NCBI GenBank assembly: GCA_046260445.1
Contig: JBHEPF010000022.1
Coordinates: forward strand, 1-22,686
DNA from: F2B08 sp046260445
Lineage (GTDB): Bacteria; Actinomycetota; Actinomycetes; Actinomycetales; Dermatophilaceae
DNA length: 22,686 nucleotides
Direction of reading: 5' to 3'
Positions 21,568 to 22,686 of this stretch are shown piece by piece (position 1 is the stretch's first letter; each line of letters opens with the position of its first letter). The notes beneath the pieces were generated by a model that did not search any database, had not been told where the DNA came from, and was given only the letters and a program-made list of their open reading frames with translations. Made by a program: the position numbers and the translations under genes.

Positions 21568-22686
21568 ATGAAGACACGTTCAAGGACGAGAATGTGGGGC
21601 GGTGTGGTCGCGGCGGTGGCAGCGGCTGCGCTGGCAATGCCCACCGCGATGGCCGCCGGCCCCGGCGGTGGCGGCGGAGGGGGCGGCGGCGGTGGCGGTG
21701 GCGGTGAGACCACTGGATCTGTCTACTCCGAGCTGGTGCTGATCCTTCGTGCAGAGAACGGCCCCCCCGTTCTGAAGAAGTATGACGTTCCTGCCACTGA
21801 AGAGACGGAGGCGATTACCGAATACTGCGTCCAGCCGATCTCGTACGAACTGGTGCCCGGAGTCACACCCTCGGAGAACCCGGTCGACGGCCGTGACGTG
21901 TATGTGCTTCCGCTCCAGGGCGAGTGGATCGAGAACCCACCGAACCCGTCCGTCGAGATCGAGGCCTGTGACCCGATGCCGCAGTACGCGATGTTCGTCC
22001 AGGAGGCCGAGCTCGAACGGCTCAACCTCGCCCGGACCGCGGATGAGGTCATCGACCGGAAGATCGCCGATGTCGAGCTGAAGCTGAGGTTCGCCGACGA
22101 GATCGCCCTCGACGCGACCGGCCGCATCAGGTTCGACGACACCACCATCGACGCCTCTCCTGAGAACGCAGGGATGTACCAGTCGCTGATGAAGACCGGG
22201 ACCATCCCGGGGCTTCCGAGCACCGCCACTCCGACCGCCTTTGCAGGTCCCCCGGAGGCCTGGATTGGACCAGATGGCGAGTCGAACAGCAGGTTCGACG
22301 CGTGGGAGCTCGCCGCGATGACCATCGGCGCGTCAGCGAGCAAGTTCACTCCGTTGACCATCGACGCGGTCGAGTACTACAACCGCGTCATCGGCTTCCC
22401 CCCGGCGGAGGATGAGCCCACCTGGGGCGTGGAGTTCGTCAGGTCTGAGGACCCGGACAACCTGGGCACTGAGCTCGCGACCGGCGAGCAGTTCGTCGAC
22501 TACAGCGACTTCACGTACAACCGCTCGGAGACCTTCAAGGGCAGTGTCACCTGGCTCAACGTGTCGACCCTGACCTGGACGGTCAGCCCGATCACCGAAG
22601 TGGTCCCGTTCACCACCCTGTCCGAGCCCGACGGGACCGGGAACCTGACGGGCATCGCGGCGTTCGCACAGCTGGCCGACGATGTC
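21568..22686 (+). CDS. Unrecognised exported protein with poly-glycine N-terminus (first 373 residues, runs off window)
   Basis: An ATG at 21568 with GGGAG at 21554-21558 opens a frame that stays open to the window end. Residues 1-29 are a signal peptide (basic MKTRSRTRMWGG, an Ala/Val-rich core, then PTAMA). After AGP comes a run of 14 glycines (33-46). The mature part begins VYSELVLILRAENGPPVLKK and has two cysteines (C87, C134), which could pair outside the cell. A charged helical stretch ELERLNLARTADEVIDRK is followed by ADVELKLRFADEIALD. No transmembrane helix, sortase motif or catalytic signature is seen so far. Codons such as CTT, GTT, GAA, ATT, TCT and ACT are more frequent than in the origin genes, hinting at a different history. 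Its C-terminus is unknown and I cannot assign a function. No gene is seen in the 200 bp before it. Confidence 0.85.
   Translation, partial: MKTRSRTRMWGGVVAAVAAAALAMPTAMAAGPGGGGGGGGGGGGGGETTGSVYSELVLILRAENGPPVLKKYDVPATEETEAITEYCVQPISYELVPGVTPSENPVDGRDVYVLPLQGEWIENPPNPSVEIEACDPMPQYAMFVQEAELERLNLARTADEVIDRKIADVELKLRFADEIALDATGRIRFDDTTIDASPENAGMYQSLMKTGTIPGLPSTATPTAFAGPPEAWIGPDGESNSRFDAWELAAMTIGASASKFTPLTIDAVEYYNRVIGFPPAEDEPTWGVEFVRSEDPDNLGTELATGEQFVDYSDFTYNRSETFKGSVTWLNVSTLTWTVSPITEVVPFTTLSEPDGTGNLTGIAAFAQLADDV

Noticed and set aside
1..22686. CRISPR arrays, tRNA or rRNA genes, transposases, integrases
   Set aside because: I looked for regularly spaced repeats, cloverleaf ends and DDE or recombinase motifs on both strands and saw none that I can support.

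Overview
The window is chromosomal DNA from a high-G+C Gram-positive bacterium (Actinobacteria). It covers the replication origin and the conserved genes on both sides of it. The order sigM - (anti-sigma) - trxB - trxA // parB - parA - rsmG - jag - yidC - yidD - rnpA - rpmH // dnaA - oriC - dnaN - gnd - recF - DUF721 is the classic actinobacterial origin layout. A gnd gene between dnaN and recF, parS sites of the form GTTTCACGTGAAAC, and DnaA boxes of the form TTGTCCACA all fit. The genus cannot be read directly. Gene content and codon style suggest Micrococcales, perhaps near Intrasporangiaceae or Ornithinimicrobiaceae, as a low-confidence inference.

Left part (1-6170, plus strand). This holds the 3' end of a DUF6049-type secreted membrane-anchored protein, then a membrane pseudokinase with an extracellular discoidin-like domain. 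An ECF sigma factor (SigM-like), a possible 37-residue ORF overlapping both neighbours, a one-pass anti-sigma-like protein, thioredoxin reductase and thioredoxin follow. The murJ lipid II flippase gene that normally sits between DUF6049 and the pseudokinase is absent there. A strong hairpin terminator closes trxA, which converges on parB.

Middle part (6171-13722, minus strand). ParB and ParA (chromosome partition) come first. A medium-chain dehydrogenase/reductase gene is inserted before rsmG, and then come jag/khpB, yidC, yidD, rnpA and rpmH. Five parS sites lie here. Three are inside the parA reading frame, where they encode repeated VSRE(T/A) peptides in a long N-terminal ParA extension. 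Two flank the start of rsmG.

Origin (13723-16640). rpmH and dnaA diverge from an intergenic region that carries a sigma70-like promoter for each and DnaA boxes next to the dnaA promoter. The dnaA-dnaN spacer holds a cluster of perfect and degenerate DnaA boxes in its first half. A 14-bp tandem repeat follows the cluster.

Right part (16641-22686, plus strand). dnaN, gnd, recF and a DUF721 (DciA-like) gene follow. gyrB, expected next, is not seen in the remaining 1.9 kb. Instead there is about 300 bp without a recognisable gene, a probable decayed gene for a small secreted protein, and the first 373 codons of an unrecognised exported protein. That protein has a 14-glycine tract just after its signal peptide and codon use unlike its neighbours. 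This end is the accessory part of the window and the least explained.
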